NCBI GenBank assembly: GCA_945957375.1
Contig: CAMFKX010000022.1
Location: forward strand, 1 to 32,904
Length of the DNA: 32,904 bases
From: an uncultured Roseiarcus sp.
GTDB lineage: Bacteria > Pseudomonadota > Alphaproteobacteria > Rhizobiales > Beijerinckiaceae
Direction of reading: 5' to 3'
Part shown: positions 24,826 through 32,904 of the stretch, one piece after another
Layout of the letters: every line of letters starts with the position of its first letter
Numbering within the stretch: position 1 is the first letter of the stretch
The notes under the pieces: generated by a model
What the model saw: the letters and a program-made list of their open reading frames with translations, nothing else
Told to the model about the DNA's origin: nothing
The model's database searches: none
Translations under genes and position numbers: made by a program

Positions 24826-26064
24826 CTATTCGAGGTTCTGACGCGCGACCGCCATCATCGCGCGAACGCCCCAGACTTCCCGGCGCGACATTCCGAAATG
24901 GTCGCCGCTGTCGCGGATCATTTCTCCGCGCCGGAACGGCTGGTTACGCCAGTCGTCGATCCACTGGTCGAGCGCCTTGGCCTCGAACACCAGCAGATAT
25001 TCCATGTGATGCGCGTCGTGCGCCTGAAGGTCGGGCGACAGCACGCCGACGCGGAACGGCAACTCCACCAAGGCGATCTCCGCCCACCAGAACGTCCACG
25101 CTTTGGCCCAGGCGAAGCCGGCGAGGCCGCGCTTCGGCAGGCGAACGCCGCTGAACCGCGCCCAGGTGCGCTCGGCGTATTCGTCGAGCGTCGCGACGCG
25201 CGGCAAGAGCCACGCGTGAAGCGAGACGATCTGCAACAGTGCGGCGAGCCGGAACAGGATGACCCAGGGCGCGACGACCGCCGCGAGCCAGGTCGCGAGC
25301 GGCAGAACCGCCGCGAGGCCGAGCAGCGAGGCGACCCAGATCGCGCCCATCACGCGCCGCCGCCAGCCCGGTTCGACCAGATTGGCGTGCAGTCGCTGAG
25401 CGAAGTCCCGCCCGTATTCGATCGGATTGAGGAGATGCCCGACGAAGCCCTTGCGGATCGAGCGCACGAGGGCCGCGTCCGGATCGTCGTCCGTCGTGTA
25501 GGTCTCGACCGCGTGGTGAAGATCATGGTCGCGACGGTAGGCGACCATGTTCTGCGACAGCGCGAAGGTCGTGGCGACTTCGCCGAGGAAGTCGTTGACC
25601 GTCATTCCGAAGAGGCGGCGCGCGCCGTCACGACGCGGGTCGCCCTGAAGAAAGAAGTTGCCGTGCGCGGCCTCGTGGCCCTCGAGCGTCTGCATCTTGC
25701 GCAGCCGCCCGACGATGACCATCCAGAGCGCGGGCACCATGACGAGGCTCGCCCACCATGGCGCCGTCAGCATCGACGCGACGACGCCGGCGACCCCGAG
25801 CAGGGCGAGGCCCATGTCGAGAGCGAGGTAGGCGAGCGGATCGAGCCGGTTCGGTCCGGATCGGCCGTCGAGGATCGGCTTGCCGGTGAACCAGTCCAGC
25901 AGCCAACGCGGCAGCGTGAGCCGGTTCTCCATGTCCTGGCGCGGATCGATCTCGTCTTCACGGGGGTAGCGCGCCCACAGCGTCATGCGGGCGCCGAGGC
26001 GCCGAAGCGCCTCAATGGTTCTCGCGACGGTCTTGCCGCCGCGCCGGTCTGTGTTCGTGTTCAT
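24826..26064 (-). CDS. Fatty-acid desaturase family membrane protein
   Basis: The 412-aa integral membrane protein carries the three His clusters of the di-iron desaturase family: GHEAAHGNFF (HxxxH), RRDHDLHHAVETY (HxxHH) and AHDAHHMEYLL (HxxHH). Pairs of hydrophobic helices lie before the first box (about 82-120) and between the second and third (about 235-290). It should introduce a double bond or hydroxyl into an acyl or terpenoid chain, using an electron donor not present here. The boxes differ from AlkB-type hydroxylases. The start at 26064 (MNTNTDRRGG) follows AGGA; the track ORF to 26181 adds 39 residues without character. Two hairpins follow its stop. Confidence 0.85.
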   Translation of the reverse strand: MNTNTDRRGGKTVARTIEALRRLGARMTLWARYPREDEIDPRQDMENRLTLPRWLLDWFTGKPILDGRSGPNRLDPLAYLALDMGLALLGVAGVVASMLTAPWWASLVMVPALWMVIVGRLRKMQTLEGHEAAHGNFFLQGDPRRDGARRLFGMTVNDFLGEVATTFALSQNMVAYRRDHDLHHAVETYTTDDDPDAALVRSIRKGFVGHLLNPIEYGRDFAQRLHANLVEPGWRRRVMGAIWVASLLGLAAVLPLATWLAAVVAPWVILFRLAALLQIVSLHAWLLPRVATLDEYAERTWARFSGVRLPKRGLAGFAWAKAWTFWWAEIALVELPFRVGVLSPDLQAHDAHHMEYLLVFEAKALDQWIDDWRNQPFRRGEMIRDSGDHFGMSRREVWGVRAMMAVARQNLE

Positions 26065-26678
26065 TGTGGTTTGTTCCTGGGGTGTCTCGTTGGAGACGCG
26101 CGCCAGCGGCGGGCGCGGTCCGGGATGCCCGGACCCACAGGGACCTGTTGTTTCGATAGACGTTTTGCGCCATTCGGCCACCCAGGTCCTAAGAAGGGCC
26201 GGGCTGCGACGTAAAGGTCAGCGACGGATTGTCAGCATCGTCGCCGACTTGCCGCTTCGCAGTGCAATCGCGTCTCTAAGCCGGCGGGGCCGGTTGGACG
26301 CGACAAAGAAAGGGAGCAGGCTTCGCCGTGAACGCGGTCTGACGCATGCGCGGGAAGACGCTCGGCATCGCCCGTTTGGTCTTGATCGGGAGGCGCCAAA
26401 AGGGGCCGGCGGCCGCGCCATTGGCGTCGGTTCGCTGGAAGCCCCAATCTGGAGAAAGCCGCGGCTCGATGAGCAGCGGTCGCCGGGTTTCCGGTTCTCG
26501 GGCGAGGACTGTCGTCGTCGCGCCGAATGACCGGGCCGGACCGTCGCGCTTTGCGCGCGACGCGGCCGCGCCTTGCGGCTTCGGCCGGAGGGCGGTTGCG
26601 CCGTCCTCTTCATTGTGGGGGAATAGGGAGCAATGGTTCCGCTGCACGCGGACGGGCAATCGACCGGCGGAGATCCCG
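26065..26678. other. 614-bp non-coding region between desaturase and RNA polymerase genes
   Basis: No credible gene is seen here. The ORFs on both strands are Arg/Pro/Ala-rich shadows. A perfect hairpin GGTCCGGG-ATG-CCCGGACC lies at 26117-26135, in the 5' region of the desaturase transcript. The remainder should hold the divergent promoters for both genes. The long track ORF starting at 26346 runs through this stretch in the polymerase frame, so a longer polymerase N-terminus cannot be fully excluded. Confidence 0.5.
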
Positions 26679-29402
26679 GTGCCGAGAATCGACAGGGTCC
26701 GGAAAACGGCGAACGCCCTCGGCCGCCTCGCCGGCCTCGGCGACGAGGCGCTCTTGCCGATGCCTCACGCCGCCGAAGCGCTGTCGCGCCCCGGCGCCAT
26801 TTCCACGGAATTGCGGATCGAGTACCGGGAGCGGCTGCGACGAACCTGCGTCGCCGATCCGCTCTATCTCGACCCGTTTCGCCGACCCTCGCCGGAGGCG
26901 ACCGACGCCGTCTTCGGCGTCCTGCGCGCGGCGCTGGCCGACAGGGCGGACATCGCCGCGAAGCTCGACCAAGCCGTGGCCGACCCGCGCGACGATCGCG
27001 ATCCTCCAGAGAACGGCGGCGAGGCGCGCGGCGGCCTGGCGTTGCTGATCGCGCTCGCGCTCGGACGGGACGACGCTCCCCGCCGCATCACCTTCAACGA
27101 CGTGTTCGACACGGTCGCGCGCGGCTACAGCGACCACTTCGTCGCCGGACCGGCGCGCCATTCGCGCGGCATGGCGCCCCTGCGCGCGAAGCGCGCGCAG
27201 CGCGACCTGCTGATCCAGTTCGTCCGCATCGACGCGCTTTGGCGGTTTCTCCGGATCGACTGGCCGGCGGCCGGCGCGGCCTGCCCTTACGCGATCGAGA
27301 GCCGCCCCGCCGGCGGAGCCGGGGGCTCCAAAGGGCCCAGGACGGAGACCTGGATCACGCCGCGGCTCTGCGCGCTGACGATGCGGCTTCGCGACGCCTG
27401 CGACGCCATCGATGTCCTGATGGACCGCGAGATCCTTCTCAGCCGGCCCTTGCTCCCGCCGCCGCCCCGGACGCCGTCGAAGCTCGGACGACCGGCGCCG
27501 GCCGCGCGCTTCGCCGCGGACGTGCCCTTCAACGCGGTCGCGCTCGGGCCGAGAACTCGCGAGATTCTCGCCCTGCAGTCGGCGGCGCGGCTGGTGTTCG
27601 ACAGGAGCGCGTTCCTGCGCGATTACGACGCCGCTTTCGCCGCGCGGCTGCGCCTGCGCGACATCCTGGACAGCCGCGGCCTCGACCCGACGCGATCCAA
27701 CATGGTTCGACGCTACGGCAAGGCCGGCGCGGCGGCCAAGGGCGCGGGCGGATCGCAGCCGCGCGAAGACCTGCAGGACTACTGGTCGGCGCGCGACGAG
27801 CAGGTCCATTACCGGTCGATGGAGCACGCCTTCGTCGAGCGGCGCCCGGCCGATGCGCGGCAGCAGCGACTGGTCGCGGAGAAACTGCAGGGCCCGGGGC
27901 GGCAAGAGGCGCTCGCGCGCCGCCGCGCCGGATTTCTGCAGCACATCGAGCGCCGGATCAAGAATGGGCATGGCGATCCGGGATGGGCGGAACGGGCTCG
28001 CGCGCTGTCCGTCGCGGAAGCCGCCTTGCTCGGCGTCCAGGGATTCGAATGGCGCAACGAAGTCAGGGCCTTGTTCTCCGAGCTCGACCGGGCGGACGCG
28101 CTCCTGCGCGCCTACCGACCGATCTGGCGACAATTGCTGTCCGACGACGGCGACCCGGACGTCGTGATCGACAGCGCCTTCCGGCGCACCGTCAACCGGC
28201 GCTTCCAGCCGCTGCACATGTGGCCGACCTACGTCAGCAACAAGGAGCGCGAGGACGCCTGGCCGGAGAGCGACGACGGACTGGAGGACGACGCCGACGA
28301 GCGCGCGCCGGCCGCCGAATCCGACGACGAGCGCGCCGGGTCATACCGCAAGCGCTGGTTTCGCGCGCCTGGGATCGACGGCGCCAGAGTTCCCCTGGTC
28401 GGCATCGACGTGTCGTCCTCGCAGACCCAGATCATCGCCTTCCTCATCGGCTGCGAGGCGCTCGAACGCGACGCGACCGCCTCGGGCGCCGACCGGGCGT
28501 TCAAGGCGGCGCTCGCCCGACGCGCGTTCGCGATGGATCAGGCGACCGCGGGCGGACTCCTGCGGCGCACCTCGGAGACGAGCGCGGTCGCGCCTTATTC
28601 CGGTCCCGACGACTCGAGGCTGCAGAACCTGTGCAAGGGCCTGTGGATGGCGATCTCCTACGGCGGATCGGCGCCGGGCGTCGTCCGGATCCAGGACAAC
28701 GACAAGGCGACCTACGGCCCGGGCTGGAGAATCGAAAATGCCCGCCGGTTCCTCAACGAACTCGACCGCGTCTATCCGGAGATGAAGGCGTTCCTCGCGG
28801 TCTGTCGCCTGGCGGCGCGGATCGCCGTCGAGGCCGATCCCGCCGAGGGATTCATCATGACCGATCCTTACGATGGCGCGACGATCCGCTGGAATCCGCT
28901 CGAGCTGGACGAGATCGTCGTCGAAGTCGGCGAGGGAAAACTCATGCTGTCAGTCCCGAAAGGGGTGGACGGCGTGAGCGAGCCGCAGCCCGGCGGCCGC
29001 TATCCGGTCAACCCGCAGCGGCTGCGGCGCATGCTGGCGCCGTGCCTGATCCACACGCTGGACGCCTTCTATTCCGCCCTGGTGATGGAGCGGCTCAAGG
29101 ACGCCGGCGTCGACGATTTCGTGTCGATTCACGATTGCTGGCTGGTTCCGGAGCGGTTTCGCGCCGACGGCGAGATCCGAGCCGGCCTGCCGGTGCTGGA
29201 AGAGGCCTTCCGCGGCGCGGCGCGCGACTGGTACGCCGGTCTCGAGCCGGTCTATCTCGCGCTGACGCGCTATCTCGAACGCGGAGACCCGGACAACCGG
29301 AGCGTGCGCCGCGGCCGCGCGTTCGTCGCCGCGGCTTACGAGACCTGGCGACGGCGCAACCAGGACGGTTTCGCGCCGAACTTCCTCTACCGACCGGACT
29401 GA
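26679..29402 (+). CDS. T7-like single-subunit DNA-directed RNA polymerase
   Basis: The 907-aa protein carries the palm motifs of the T7/mitochondrial RNA polymerase family. Motif A is VGIDVSSSQTQ with Asp577 (T7 D537 in DGSCSGIQ). Motif B is CKGLWMAISYGG with Lys653, Met657, Tyr661 and Gly662 (T7 K631, M635, Y639, G640). A LIHTLDA block has His792 (T7 H784). Motif C is SIHDCWLVP with His818-Asp819 (T7 H811-D812). Tyr661 and His792 are the residues that select ribose, which argues for RNA rather than DNA polymerase. The N-terminal about 400 residues are helical and divergent. A GTG start with GGAG at 6-nt spacing gives a length near T7 RNAP (883 aa); the open frame reaches back to 26346. Codon use looks like its neighbours, and no phage genes adjoin. 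Confidence 0.85.
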   Translation: MPRIDRVRKTANALGRLAGLGDEALLPMPHAAEALSRPGAISTELRIEYRERLRRTCVADPLYLDPFRRPSPEATDAVFGVLRAALADRADIAAKLDQAVADPRDDRDPPENGGEARGGLALLIALALGRDDAPRRITFNDVFDTVARGYSDHFVAGPARHSRGMAPLRAKRAQRDLLIQFVRIDALWRFLRIDWPAAGAACPYAIESRPAGGAGGSKGPRTETWITPRLCALTMRLRDACDAIDVLMDREILLSRPLLPPPPRTPSKLGRPAPAARFAADVPFNAVALGPRTREILALQSAARLVFDRSAFLRDYDAAFAARLRLRDILDSRGLDPTRSNMVRRYGKAGAAAKGAGGSQPREDLQDYWSARDEQVHYRSMEHAFVERRPADARQQRLVAEKLQGPGRQEALARRRAGFLQHIERRIKNGHGDPGWAERARALSVAEAALLGVQGFEWRNEVRALFSELDRADALLRAYRPIWRQLLSDDGDPDVVIDSAFRRTVNRRFQPLHMWPTYVSNKEREDAWPESDDGLEDDADERAPAAESDDERAGSYRKRWFRAPGIDGARVPLVGIDVSSSQTQIIAFLIGCEALERDATASGADRAFKAALARRAFAMDQATAGGLLRRTSETSAVAPYSGPDDSRLQNLCKGLWMAISYGGSAPGVVRIQDNDKATYGPGWRIENARRFLNELDRVYPEMKAFLAVCRLAARIAVEADPAEGFIMTDPYDGATIRWNPLELDEIVVEVGEGKLMLSVPKGVDGVSEPQPGGRYPVNPQRLRRMLAPCLIHTLDAFYSALVMERLKDAGVDDFVSIHDCWLVPERFRADGEIRAGLPVLEEAFRGAARDWYAGLEPVYLALTRYLERGDPDNRSVRRGRAFVAAAYETWRRRNQDGFAPNFLYRPD

Positions 29403-29426
29403 AGCGCGCTCTCAGAAATGCACGAC

Positions 29427-29450
29427 GGCCCGCCGGTTTCCCGGCGGGCC
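29427..29450. terminator. Hairpin between the RNA polymerase gene and acnB
   Basis: GGCCCGCCGG-TTTC-CCGGCGGGCC is a perfect 10-bp stem with a 4-nt loop, 24 bp after the polymerase stop and 21 bp after the acnB stop. It is well placed as a shared terminator for these convergent genes, though without a T-run. Confidence 0.65.
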
Positions 29451-29471
29451 GCCCGTATCCAACCTGATGCT

Positions 29472-32063
29472 TCAGGCGTCGACCGTCTCCGCCAGGTCGA
29501 CGAACTCCGGGATCTTGTCGAAGTTCATGTAGCGATAGACCTCGTCGGTCTTGCCCTTGAGCGTGCCGACCGCCGCCATGTACTCGTCGAAGGTCGGGAT
29601 CCGGCCGAGCAGCGCGCCAACCGCGGCGAGCTCCGCCGACGACAGATAGACGCGGGTGTCGATGCCGAGGCGGTTGGGGAAGTTGCGCGTCGAGGTCGAG
29701 AGCGCCGTCGACCCTTTCCGGATCTGCGCCTGGTTGCCCATGCACAGCGAGCAGCCCGGCATCTCCATGCGCGCGCCCGACTTGCCGAGTGTGGCGTAAT
29801 AGCCTTCCTCGGTCAGGATATGCGCGTCCATCTTGGTCGGCGGGGCGATCCACAGGCGGGTCGGGATGTCCGACTTGCCGGCGAGGATCTTTCCGGCGGC
29901 GCGGAAATGGCCGATGTTGGTCATGCACGAGCCGATGAACACCTCGTCGATTTTGTCGCCGGCGACGTCGGACAGCGTCTTGATGTCGTCCGGGTCGTTC
30001 GGGCAGGCGAGCAGCGGCTCCTTGATCGCGTTCATGTCGATCTCGAACACCGCCGCATATTCAGCGTCGGCGTCGGGGGCGAGCAGCTGCGGGTTGGCGA
30101 TCCAGGCCTCCATCGCGGCGATGCGGCGCTCGAGCGAGCGGCGATCCTGATACCCCTCCGCGATCATCCACTTCATCAGCGTGACGTTCGAGGTCATGTA
30201 TTCGAGGATCGGCTCCTTGTTGAGCCGCACCGTGCAACCGGCCGCCGAGCGCTCGGCGGAGGCGTCGGAGAGCTCGAACGCCTGCTCAACCTTGAGGTTC
30301 GGCAGGCCCTCGATCTCGAGGATGCGGCCGTTGAAGACGTTCTTCTTGCCCTTCTTCTCGATCGTCAGGTCGCCGGTCTTGATCGCCGCATAGGGGATGG
30401 CGTTGACAAGGTCGCGCAGCGTCACGCCCGGCTGCATCGTCCCCTTGAAGCGGACCAGGACCGATTCCGGCATGTCGAGCGGCATGACGCCGGTGGCGGC
30501 CGCGAAGGCGACCAAGCCGGAGCCGGCCGGGAACGAAATGCCGATCGGGAAGCGGGTGTGCGAGTCGCCGCCGGTGCCGACGGTGTCGGGCATCAGCAGG
30601 CGGTTCAGCCACGAGTGGATGACGCCGTCGCCCGGCCGCAGGGAAATGCCGCCGCGGTTCGAGATGAAGGTCGGCAGCTCGCGGTGGGTCTGGACGTCGA
30701 CCAGCTTGGGATAAGCCGCGGTGTGGCAGAAGGACTGCATCACCAGGTCGGCCGAGAAACCGAGGCAGGCGAGGTCCTTCAGCTCGTCGCGGGTCATCGG
30801 GCCGGTCGTGTCCTGCGAGCCGACCGTCGTCATCTTCGGCTCGCAATAGGTGCCCGGGCGCATCCCCTTGCCCTCGGGCAGGCCGCAGGCGCGGCCGACC
30901 ATCTTCTGGGCGAGGGTGTAGCCCTTGCCGGTGTCCTTCGGCACGGCCGGAAGGCGGAACAGGGTCGAGGGCGCAAGGCCGAGCGCCTCGCGCGCCTTGG
31001 CGGTGAGGCCGCGGCCGATGATCAGCGGAATGCGGCCGCCGGCGCGCACCTCGTCGAAGATCACGTCGGACTTGACCTTGAACGTGGCGATCACCGCGCC
31101 GTTCTTCAGCGCCTTGCCGTCATAGGGACGCAGCTCGACGACGTCGCCCATCTCCATCTGCGAGACGTCGAGTTCGATCGGCAGCGCGCCGGCGTCCTCC
31201 ATGGTGTTGTAGAAGATCGGCGCGATCTTCGAGCCGAGGCAGACGCCGCCGAAGCGCTTGTTCGGGACGAACGGGATGTCCTGGCCGGTGAACCAGAGCA
31301 CCGAATTGGTGGCGGACTTGCGCGACGAGCCGGTGCCGACCACGTCGCCGACATAGGCGACCGGATGGCCCTTGGCGATCAGCGCCGCGAGCTGCTTGGT
31401 CGGGCCGCGAGCGCCCGCCTCGTCCGGCTCGATGCCGGCGCGCGGATTCTTGAGCATGGCCAGCGCATGCAGCGGGATGTCGGGGCGGGTCGAGGCGTCG
31501 GGAGCCGGCGACAGGTCGTCGGTGTTGGTCTCGCCCGAAACCTTGAACACGGTGACGGTCAGGGACTCGGGAACCTCGGGCCGCGAGGTGAACCACTCGG
31601 CCTCGGCCCAGGAGTGCAGCACCGCCTTGGCGTTGGCGTCGCCCTTGTCGGCATGCTCCTTCACATCGTGGAAATAGTCGAAAATCAGCAGGGTCTTCTT
31701 CAACCCCTCGGCCGCGATGGTCCCGACGACGGGATCGGGCAGAAGGTCGATCAGCGACTTGATGTTGAAGCCGCCGAGCATCGTGCCGAGCAGCTTCGTC
31801 GCCAGCTCGCGCGACACGAGCGCGTTGGTCTCGTAGCCCTTGGCGACGCCGTCGAGGAAGCCGGCCTTGAGCCGGGCCGCGTCGTCCACGCCCGCCGGGA
31901 CGCGGTGAGTGAGAAGGTCGACCAGAAACGCCTCCTCGCCCTTCGGCGGATCGCGCAGCAGCGCGATCAGCGCCTCGGTCTGCTTGGCCGAAAGCGGCAG
32001 CGGCGGAATGCCGAGAGCGCCGCGTTCGGCGACATGGGCGCGGTAGGTTTCCAGAAACGACAT
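29472..32063 (-). CDS. acnB: Aconitate hydratase B
   Basis: AcnB interconverts citrate and isocitrate in the TCA cycle and can also hydrate 2-methyl-cis-aconitate. The 863-aa protein matches the B-type order: an N-terminal HEAT-like domain ([28 protein letters not shown]), the swivel domain with [17 protein letters not shown] at about 255-300, and the catalytic domains. The 4Fe-4S ligands are the Cys in [11 protein letters not shown] (about 705) and the pair in [13 protein letters not shown] (about 765). Substrate loops such as [13 protein letters not shown] are intact. The start at 32063 gives the standard N-terminus. The length is normal for AcnB (E. coli 865). Confidence 0.98.
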   Translation of the reverse strand: MSFLETYRAHVAERGALGIPPLPLSAKQTEALIALLRDPPKGEEAFLVDLLTHRVPAGVDDAARLKAGFLDGVAKGYETNALVSRELATKLLGTMLGGFNIKSLIDLLPDPVVGTIAAEGLKKTLLIFDYFHDVKEHADKGDANAKAVLHSWAEAEWFTSRPEVPESLTVTVFKVSGETNTDDLSPAPDASTRPDIPLHALAMLKNPRAGIEPDEAGARGPTKQLAALIAKGHPVAYVGDVVGTGSSRKSATNSVLWFTGQDIPFVPNKRFGGVCLGSKIAPIFYNTMEDAGALPIELDVSQMEMGDVVELRPYDGKALKNGAVIATFKVKSDVIFDEVRAGGRIPLIIGRGLTAKAREALGLAPSTLFRLPAVPKDTGKGYTLAQKMVGRACGLPEGKGMRPGTYCEPKMTTVGSQDTTGPMTRDELKDLACLGFSADLVMQSFCHTAAYPKLVDVQTHRELPTFISNRGGISLRPGDGVIHSWLNRLLMPDTVGTGGDSHTRFPIGISFPAGSGLVAFAAATGVMPLDMPESVLVRFKGTMQPGVTLRDLVNAIPYAAIKTGDLTIEKKGKKNVFNGRILEIEGLPNLKVEQAFELSDASAERSAAGCTVRLNKEPILEYMTSNVTLMKWMIAEGYQDRRSLERRIAAMEAWIANPQLLAPDADAEYAAVFEIDMNAIKEPLLACPNDPDDIKTLSDVAGDKIDEVFIGSCMTNIGHFRAAGKILAGKSDIPTRLWIAPPTKMDAHILTEEGYYATLGKSGARMEMPGCSLCMGNQAQIRKGSTALSTSTRNFPNRLGIDTRVYLSSAELAAVGALLGRIPTFDEYMAAVGTLKGKTDEVYRYMNFDKIPEFVDLAETVDA

Positions 32064-32189
32064 GATGGCCTCGTGAGTGCGACGGAGACGCGGCTGTGTC
32101 CTGCAATGGCACGTGACGTGAATGGCGTCAGGAATCAAGATACGAATATGTTGAACAAGCAGGCTTCGTGCATCCGCGCCAGGCGCGGG

Positions 32190-32426
32190 TCACGAGCGAC
32201 GCAACGAAAAGATGTAGACGCCGCCTTCCTCGGACCGGCCTTCGAGCACGTCGCCGAGCGTGGCCGCGAGGTGGGGGATGTCGATCACCGACAGGGGATC
32301 GGTGCAGGCGACCCGCAGCCTGCCGCCGGGCGGCAGCCGGACGAGCGCCTTGCGCGTGCGCAGGACCGGCAGCGGGCACTTGAGCCCGCGCAGGTCGAGC
32401 AGGACGGGATCGGGCGGTTCGGCCAT
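32190..32426 (-). CDS. TusA/SirA-family sulfur-carrier-like protein
   Basis: The 78-aa protein has the TusA fold signature near its start: LLDLRGLKCPLPVLRTRKAL with the active Cys17, followed by LRVACTDPLSVIDIPHLAATLG. TusA relatives carry persulfide sulfur for tRNA thiolation, molybdenum cofactor and other pathways. The gene lies 77 bp after a mobA gene on the same strand, and a role in sulfur supply to molybdoenzyme maturation would fit, though this is inference. The ATG at 32426 is chosen from family length; the ribosome site is weak. The track ORF to 32600 overlaps mobA and is not supported. Confidence 0.9.
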   Translation of the reverse strand: MAEPPDPVLLDLRGLKCPLPVLRTRKALVRLPPGGRLRVACTDPLSVIDIPHLAATLGDVLEGRSEEGGVYIFSLRRS

Positions 32427-32503
32427 GGCGGCGCGCTCGGGCTGGGTCGCCGGGGCCGGCGACGGGCGCTCCTTCGCCGAGGCGTCGCGCGGTGTCAACG
32501 CGC

Positions 32504-32904
32504 TCAAGCCTGCGGATGAAGCGCCGCGAGCCGCTCCGCCTCGGCGATATCGTCGGGCGCGTTGGCGTTGAAGAACGGGTCGACCGGGGTCGTCGGCCAC
32601 GCGACGGCGGCGAGCGGATGGCGCGCGGTCCAGCTCTCCACCCGGCGCACGCCCTCCTCGACCAAGGCGCGGCGCAGGTCGGCGCGCAACGCGGTCGGCC
32701 AGAGGCCGATCACATGATGGCGCCGCCCGCCCGACTCGGCGCAGGCGAGCGCCGCGCCGGCGGCCGCGCGTCCGGCGTGCAGCCGCGCGACCAGATCGGT
32801 CGGGAGAAACGGCGCGTCGGCGGGGGCGCTCACGACCCAGCGCAGATCCGGCCGCCGCGCGGCCCAGTCGAGCGCGGCGAGGATTCCGGCGAGCGGACCG
32901 AGGA
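32504..32904 (-). CDS. mobA: Molybdenum cofactor guanylyltransferase MobA (partial, N-terminus outside window)
   Basis: MobA adds GMP to molybdopterin to make the guanine dinucleotide cofactor. The gene runs off the right edge; the visible 133 codons give the MobA blocks [14 protein letters not shown], the Asp-containing [16 protein letters not shown], and the C-terminal [17 protein letters not shown]. The N-terminal GTP-binding loop (LAGGxSxRMG) should lie just beyond 32904. The track ORF beginning at 32833 starts at an internal GTG codon and is only part of the gene. It precedes the TusA-like gene on the same strand. Confidence 0.93.
   Translation of the reverse strand, partial: LGPLAGILAALDWAARRPDLRWVVSAPADAPFLPTDLVARLHAGRAAAGAALACAESGGRRHHVIGLWPTALRADLRRALVEEGVRRVESWTARHPLAAVAWPTTPVDPFFNANAPDDIAEAERLAALHPQA

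Noticed and set aside
24826-29402. Prophage region around the RNA polymerase
   Set aside because: No integrase, capsid, terminase, lysis genes, tRNA or att-like repeats are visible on either side within the window.
26679-29402. Family A DNA polymerase as the identity of the polymerase ORF
   Set aside because: Motif A has the RNAP form DxSxSxxQ, motif B has Met at K+4 as in T7 RNAP, and the H784-like His and IHD motif are of the RNAP type.
26633-29467. 944-aa plus-strand ORF in another frame of the RNA polymerase gene, with ATG at 26633
   Set aside because: Arg/Pro/Ala-rich translation without motifs. The frame starting at 26679 carries the polymerase motifs. The ATG at 26633 is out of frame with it.
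29418-32519. 1033-aa plus-strand ORF antisense to acnB
   Set aside because: Shadow of acnB; no recognisable domain.

Overview
The window is about 68% GC by eye, densely coded, and reads as an alphaproteobacterial chromosome, most likely Rhizobiales/Hyphomicrobiales (a Beijerinckiaceae- or Methylocystaceae-like host would fit, but this is inference). The grounds are a CtrA master regulator beside a FliJ-like gene, a three-subunit (pntAA/pntAB/pntB) transhydrogenase, AcnB, the small protein with the ESFPASDPP motif, a DUF29 gene, and GANTC sites in front of ctrA. I see no tRNA, rRNA or CRISPR and no phage structural genes.

Layout. 1-2383 (minus): proton-translocating transhydrogenase operon, with pntB cut by the window edge. 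2541-4141: fliJ-like gene and ctrA, divergent around a 530-bp control region. 4285-6423 (minus): large secreted SGNH/GDSL hydrolase. 6510-6733: a MITE-like element with 19-bp inverted ends and a 10-bp direct flank repeat. 6834-8649: MltB-type lytic transglycosylase and a family 2 glycosyltransferase. 8698-9446: Phd/VapC toxin-antitoxin pair with a double-palindrome operator. 9685-14255: MATE exporter, alpha/beta hydrolase, Tim44-like protein, nucleoside hydrolase. 14285-17563: small conserved protein, DJ-1/PfpI protein, HD-domain protein, TfoX-N protein, and a GluR0-like receptor/channel protein. 17642-19855: lipase-like hydrolase, DUF29 protein, BLUF photoreceptor. 20149-23356: phosphoglucomutase and GlmM, divergent. 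23372-24632: small secreted protein, a short transcript-like unit with a 24-codon ORF, and an IsdG-type heme oxygenase. 24826-26064 (minus): fatty-acid desaturase family protein. 26679-29402: a complete T7-like single-subunit RNA polymerase. 29472-32904 (minus): AcnB, TusA-like protein, MobA (partial).

The most striking item is the single-subunit RNA polymerase. It has the catalytic motifs of the T7/mitochondrial family, including the equivalents of T7 D537, K631, M635, Y639, G640, H784, H811 and D812. Its length (907 aa) is close to T7 RNAP (883 aa), yet it sits among housekeeping genes with no recognisable phage genes in the window. The second is the unit at about 24036-24235. It has a plausible promoter and a 17-nt perfect complement of the 16S rRNA 3' end used as Shine-Dalgarno, followed by a 24-codon ORF rich in His and Trp and a 14-bp-stem intrinsic terminator. 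It lies just before the heme oxygenase gene.

Functionally, the ordinary genes cover redox balance (Pnt), cell-cycle control (CtrA), envelope precursor supply and remodelling (GlmM, Pgm, MltB, GT2), the TCA cycle (AcnB) and cofactor synthesis (MobA, TusA-like). Many were placed by family motifs read directly from the translations; no database search was possible.
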